Assembly (NCBI GenBank): GCA_018968785.1 | Contig: JAGWZN010000030.1 | Span: forward strand, 1 to 8,041 | Length of the DNA: 8,041 nt | Direction: 5' to 3' | DNA from: Patescibacteria group bacterium | Lineage (GTDB): Bacteria; Patescibacteriota; UBA1384; CAILIB01 | In this document: positions 6,188 to 8,041 of the stretch, in pieces | Layout: each line of letters begins with the position of its first letter | Position numbering within the stretch: position 1 is the first letter of the stretch | Notes under the pieces: generated by a model | The model's database searches: none | Told to the model about the DNA's origin: nothing | Seen by the model: only the letters and a program-made list of their open reading frames with translations | Position numbers and translations under genes: made by a program

Positions 6188-6216
6188 TTGACAGAAGAAA
6201 AATAACAGGTTAAAAC
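6188..6216 (+). promoter_or_regulatory. Possible second, upstream promoter for radC
   Basis: A perfect -35 consensus TTGACA (6188-6193) is followed after 17 bases by TAAAAC (6211-6216), which keeps 4 of 6 positions of TATAAT but lacks the final T. Transcription from here would give a leader of about 50 nt before radC that contains the inverted repeat at 6229-6247. The weak -10 makes it uncertain. Confidence 0.3.
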
Positions 6217-6228
6217 GGCGACGCTCAT

Positions 6229-6247
6229 CGAAAATCACTTGTTTTCG
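6229..6247. promoter_or_regulatory. Palindromic operator-like site overlapping the radC -35
   Basis: CGAAAA (6229-6234) and TTTTCG (6242-6247) form a perfect inverted repeat with a 7-base spacer. The right arm overlaps the -35 region (6239-6244) of the radC promoter, a classic position for a repressor site. The arms recall the CGAA...TTCG ends of Gram-positive LexA boxes, but the spacing does not fit that consensus, so no regulator is named. Confidence 0.4.
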
Positions 6248-6267
6248 TAAAATGTTCGGTATATACT
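6239..6267 (+). promoter_or_regulatory. radC promoter giving a leaderless transcript
   Basis: TTGTTT (-35, 6239-6244) and TATACT (-10, 6262-6267; 5 of 6 matches) are 17 bases apart. The -10 ends 6 bases before the ATG at 6274, so the predicted transcription start coincides with the start codon and no Shine-Dalgarno can be present. This is the clearest of the leaderless arrangements in the window because both hexamers and the ideal spacing are visible. Confidence 0.55.
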
Positions 6268-6273
6268 GTACGT

Positions 6274-6939
6274 ATGACACCAATCATCTCTCTCCCCAAA
6301 GCGAAGCGTCCCCGTGAAAAGTTGCGCCAGCAGGGTGTTGAATCTCTGGATCTGATTGAGTTGGTAGCGCTTATTTTGCGGACTGGCTCCCTGCATCAGG
6401 ATGTCCTATGTTTAAGCGAGCGGGTAGTGGATCTGCTGAGAAAAGGGGAGTGGAATCTTTCTTCGCTTCTCAGTATCGAAGGAATAGGAGAAGGAAAAGC
6501 GTCGGAGCTGCTTGCCGCCTTGTATCTTCGGGACGCGGTAGAGGCGGTGCAGGAGTCACCGTTTCTCATAACTCCGCAAGCGGTGTATGACGCGTGCCGG
6601 GATCTGCTCGATAAGCCGCAAGAGCATCTGGTGGTCTTCTTTCTCTCCTCCCGGAATCAGGAAATCTCCCGTGAGATTGTATCGATCGGCACCGCTTCCG
6701 CCAGCCTGCTTCATCCCCGCGAAATCTTTCGCCCGGCCATCCTTCACAACGCCTCTACGGTGCTGCTCGCACATAACCATCCTTCCGGCGATCCTTCGCC
6801 CAGTCTGGCGGACCGGAATGTGACCCGTCAGATTATGCAAGCCGGACGGGAGATCGATATTCAACTTATCGATCATGTGGTTTGCGGAAAAGACGGGTAT
6901 GTATCATTAAGAAATACTGCGCCAGAACTCTTTTTATAG
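6274..6939 (+). CDS. radC: RadC family JAMM/MPN+ domain protein
   Basis: The 221-residue protein has the standard RadC layout: an N-terminal helical UPF0758 region (KRPREKLRQQGVESLDLIELVALILRTGS) with a helix-hairpin-helix-like LSIEGIGEGKA (66-76), then a C-terminal JAB1/MPN+ metalloprotease-like fold from about 100. The metal motif is intact: HNHPSGDPSPSLAD gives H167, H169 and D180. Despite the name, a direct DNA-repair role for RadC is not established; the protein is conserved in bacteria and often linked to recombination, competence or mobile elements. Length is normal. The start is fixed by conservation and by a promoter whose -10 lies 6 bases upstream. A palindrome covers the -35, so it may be repressed. 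folD follows after 32 bases on the same strand and may be partly co-transcribed. Confidence 0.93.
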   Translation: MTPIISLPKAKRPREKLRQQGVESLDLIELVALILRTGSLHQDVLCLSERVVDLLRKGEWNLSSLLSIEGIGEGKASELLAALYLRDAVEAVQESPFLITPQAVYDACRDLLDKPQEHLVVFFLSSRNQEISREIVSIGTASASLLHPREIFRPAILHNASTVLLAHNHPSGDPSPSLADRNVTRQIMQAGREIDIQLIDHVVCGKDGYVSLRNTAPELFL

Positions 6940-6956
6940 GAATTTTTCTGTATATT

Positions 6957-6965
6957 TGTTACGCT
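6957..6965 (+). promoter_or_regulatory. Extended -10 candidate directly before folD
   Basis: TGT-TACGCT (6957-6965) has an extended -10 TGN and the two most critical hexamer positions (A2 and T6), though only 3 of 6 overall. It ends 6 bases before the folD ATG. The sequence around the start (CTGAACGTATGA) closely matches the radC start (CTGTACGTATGA). No Shine-Dalgarno lies within reach of the ATG, so a leaderless start is the simplest reading. Confidence 0.35.
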
Positions 6966-6971
6966 GAACGT

Positions 6972-7829
6972 ATGAACACTATTCTTAGTAAACCGTTGGT
7001 TCAAGACCTAAAAAAGATCACCGCTGACGCCGTGGCCCGCCTGGCAGATCGGCATTTAGCGGTACATATGGCAGTTATTCAAGTTGGCGGCAATCCGGAC
7101 AGTTTGCGGTATATCGGCTATAAGGCGAAGGCGGCGAAAGAAACCGGTATTATTTTCTCCGAATACCTGATGGAAGATAACGTGACCAAAGCGAGAGTTG
7201 AAGAGACAATTCGTTTTTTAAATGATGATCCGGAAGTGCAGGGAATTTTTATCCAGTTGCCGTTACCGGACGGATTCTCATCCGCTGATGAGCGTGAGCT
7301 CCTTGCCTCGATTGATCCGTACAAAGACGCGGACGGTCTGACGGAGAAGTGGAAATCGCTTTCCTATACCGATATTCGTATGACCAGTTTACTGGCGCCC
7401 CGTCCATACGCCCTCCCGCCGATGGTATTAGCGGTTGCTTCTCTTCTAGATTACTACCAGTTGGATGTGAAGGATAAAAAAGTGGTAATAGTAGGCGACG
7501 GCCGCTTAACCGGCGCGCCGCTTTACGATTTCTTTGCTAAACTGAAAGTGGATGTTGAGTTGGTGACCGAAGAAACGGAAAACGCCCTGAAAAAGACTCA
7601 GCGGGCAGATATTCTCGTAACCGACATCGGCCAAAAAGATATGATAACTTATCAGTGGGTGAAAGAAGGCGTGGTGGTCATCGACTGCGCCGAAGATGTT
7701 CATACTGATTCGGTTTCCCAGGTTGCCTCAGCGCTGGCTCCCTCAAAAGGAGGGGTTGGTCCGCTTACGGTCCAGTGGCTGCTATATAATGTCGTTCAAT
7801 CAACTTTAAATATGGAAGGAGGCGTATGA
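6972..7829 (+). CDS. folD: Bifunctional methylenetetrahydrofolate dehydrogenase/cyclohydrolase, divergent
   Basis: This 285-residue cytoplasmic enzyme is a FolD, interconverting methylene-THF, methenyl-THF and 10-formyl-THF. The catalytic domain keeps Y47 and K51 (YIGYK), Q95 in GIFIQLPLP (91-99) and D121 in KDADG. The Rossmann half has VVIVGDGRLTGAP (171-183), ADILVTDIGQKDMIT (212-226) and GGVGPLTV (260-267). Several usual motifs are altered: the PCTP segment reads ALPP (147-150), the GxSxxVG dinucleotide loop reads GDGRLTG, and TPVPGGVGP reads APSKGGVGP. Function is likely kept but cofactor choice (NADP or NAD) is uncertain. ATG 6972 begins the homologous MNTILSKPLVQDL; an upstream in-frame ATG at 6882 lies inside radC and is rejected. 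The stop overlaps glyA (ATGA), indicating coupled translation and shared one-carbon metabolism. Confidence 0.9.
   Translation: MNTILSKPLVQDLKKITADAVARLADRHLAVHMAVIQVGGNPDSLRYIGYKAKAAKETGIIFSEYLMEDNVTKARVEETIRFLNDDPEVQGIFIQLPLPDGFSSADERELLASIDPYKDADGLTEKWKSLSYTDIRMTSLLAPRPYALPPMVLAVASLLDYYQLDVKDKKVVIVGDGRLTGAPLYDFFAKLKVDVELVTEETENALKKTQRADILVTDIGQKDMITYQWVKEGVVVIDCAEDVHTDSVSQVASALAPSKGGVGPLTVQWLLYNVVQSTLNMEGGV
7816..7822 (+). promoter_or_regulatory. Consensus Shine-Dalgarno for glyA
   Basis: AAGGAGG matches the full anti-SD complement and ends 3 bases before the ATG at 7826, inside the last codons of folD. It shows that the host ribosomes do use SD pairing, which contrasts with the missing SD of the promoter-proximal genes in this window. 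Confidence 0.7.
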
Positions 7830-8041
7830 GCGCTATAAGTCAGATCCAAGAGCTTATCGCGGCGGAGGCTGAGCGTCAGACGAATCAGTTTACCCTCATT
7901 CCTTCGGAAAATTATGTGTCGAAAGCGGTGATGGAGGCTACCGGTTCTTCTCTGACCAATAAGTACGCGGAAGGGTATCCCGGCAAGCGATACTATCATG
8001 GCAATACGGTAGTGGATCAGGTAGAGCTAGCGGCAATTGAG
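7826..8041 (+). CDS. glyA: Serine hydroxymethyltransferase, N-terminal part (cut by window end)
   Basis: The first 72 residues are visible. They carry the unmistakable SHMT start: a helical lead-in (IQELIAAEAERQTNQ), then LIPSENYVSKAVMEATGS and LTNKYAEGYPGKRYYHGN, followed by VVDQVELAAIE. These segments hold substrate- and folate-site residues of the family; the PLP lysine lies beyond the window. The enzyme converts serine and THF to glycine and 5,10-methylene-THF, which is the substrate of FolD. The ATG overlaps the folD TGA (ATGA) and is preceded by AAGGAGG, so glyA is translated as the second gene of a folD-glyA unit. SHMTs often carry asparagine-leucine or asparagine-serine in SENxxS; here it is SENYVS, which is normal. 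Nothing suggests damage. Confidence 0.96.
   Translation, partial: MSAISQIQELIAAEAERQTNQFTLIPSENYVSKAVMEATGSSLTNKYAEGYPGKRYYHGNTVVDQVELAAIE

Noticed and set aside
6882..6971. An N-terminal extension of FolD starting inside radC
   Set aside because: The extra 30 residues are radC out-of-frame sequence; FolD homology begins at ATG 6972, which has its own promoter-like element.
1..8041. UGA recoding as in Gracilibacteria or Absconditabacteria
   Set aside because: FolD ends at TGA exactly where glyA starts in an ATGA overlap, and no conserved gene needs TGA read as an amino acid.
1..8041. CRISPR arrays, tRNA or rRNA genes, transposon ends or phage genes
   Set aside because: No spaced direct repeats, cloverleaf-like sequences, rRNA signatures, transposase or integrase motifs were seen on either strand.

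Overview
This is a gene-dense bacterial window of mid GC content. It carries ten recognisable genes plus a gene tail at the left edge. The standard genetic code is used: TGA is a real stop at the folD/glyA ATGA overlap. No rRNA, tRNA, CRISPR array, insertion sequence or phage gene is visible. The organism cannot be named from this sequence. Compact packing, overlapping convergent 3' ends, a divergent FolD next to GlyA, and apparently leaderless first genes would fit a streamlined lineage such as Patescibacteria/CPR, but this is a guess. Proteins from other phyla could look the same.

Layout. Positions 1-54 hold the last codons of a plus-strand gene. A NUDIX hydrolase (205-652, +) follows, broken by a one-base frameshift just before its Nudix box. 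It converges on and overlaps an HD-domain dNTPase-like phosphohydrolase (602-1690, -). Upstream of that, on the minus strand, lies a three-gene operon: drug-export-type ABC ATPase (3370-4368), ABC-2 permease (2597-3370) and class II glutamine amidotransferase (1789-2591). The amidotransferase has a second frameshift near its C-terminus. The ABC operon is divergent from a creatininase-family amidohydrolase (4463-5173, +), which converges on and overlaps a glycine-zipper general stress protein (5157-5669, -). Next comes a small KGG-motif stress protein (5813-6007, -) followed by an intrinsic terminator, then a roughly 250-bp intergenic region. Three plus-strand genes fill the right end: radC (6274-6939), folD (6972-7829) and the 5' end of glyA (7826 onward).

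Functional themes. folD and glyA are translationally coupled and belong to one-carbon folate metabolism: serine hydroxymethyltransferase makes methylene-THF and FolD oxidises and hydrolyses it. The NUDIX and HD enzymes both suggest nucleotide-pool housekeeping. The two small stress proteins are neighbours and probably respond to envelope, osmotic or desiccation stress. The ABC exporter with a YafJ-like amidotransferase is the least conventional association.

The most notable non-genic signal is at gene starts. Several promoter-proximal genes (HD gene, creatininase, radC, folD) have a -10-like hexamer, often with an extended TGN, ending only 6-7 bases before the ATG and no Shine-Dalgarno. This implies leaderless mRNAs. 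Operon-internal genes (permease, glyA) instead have strong SD sequences. No clearly new multi-gene system was found.
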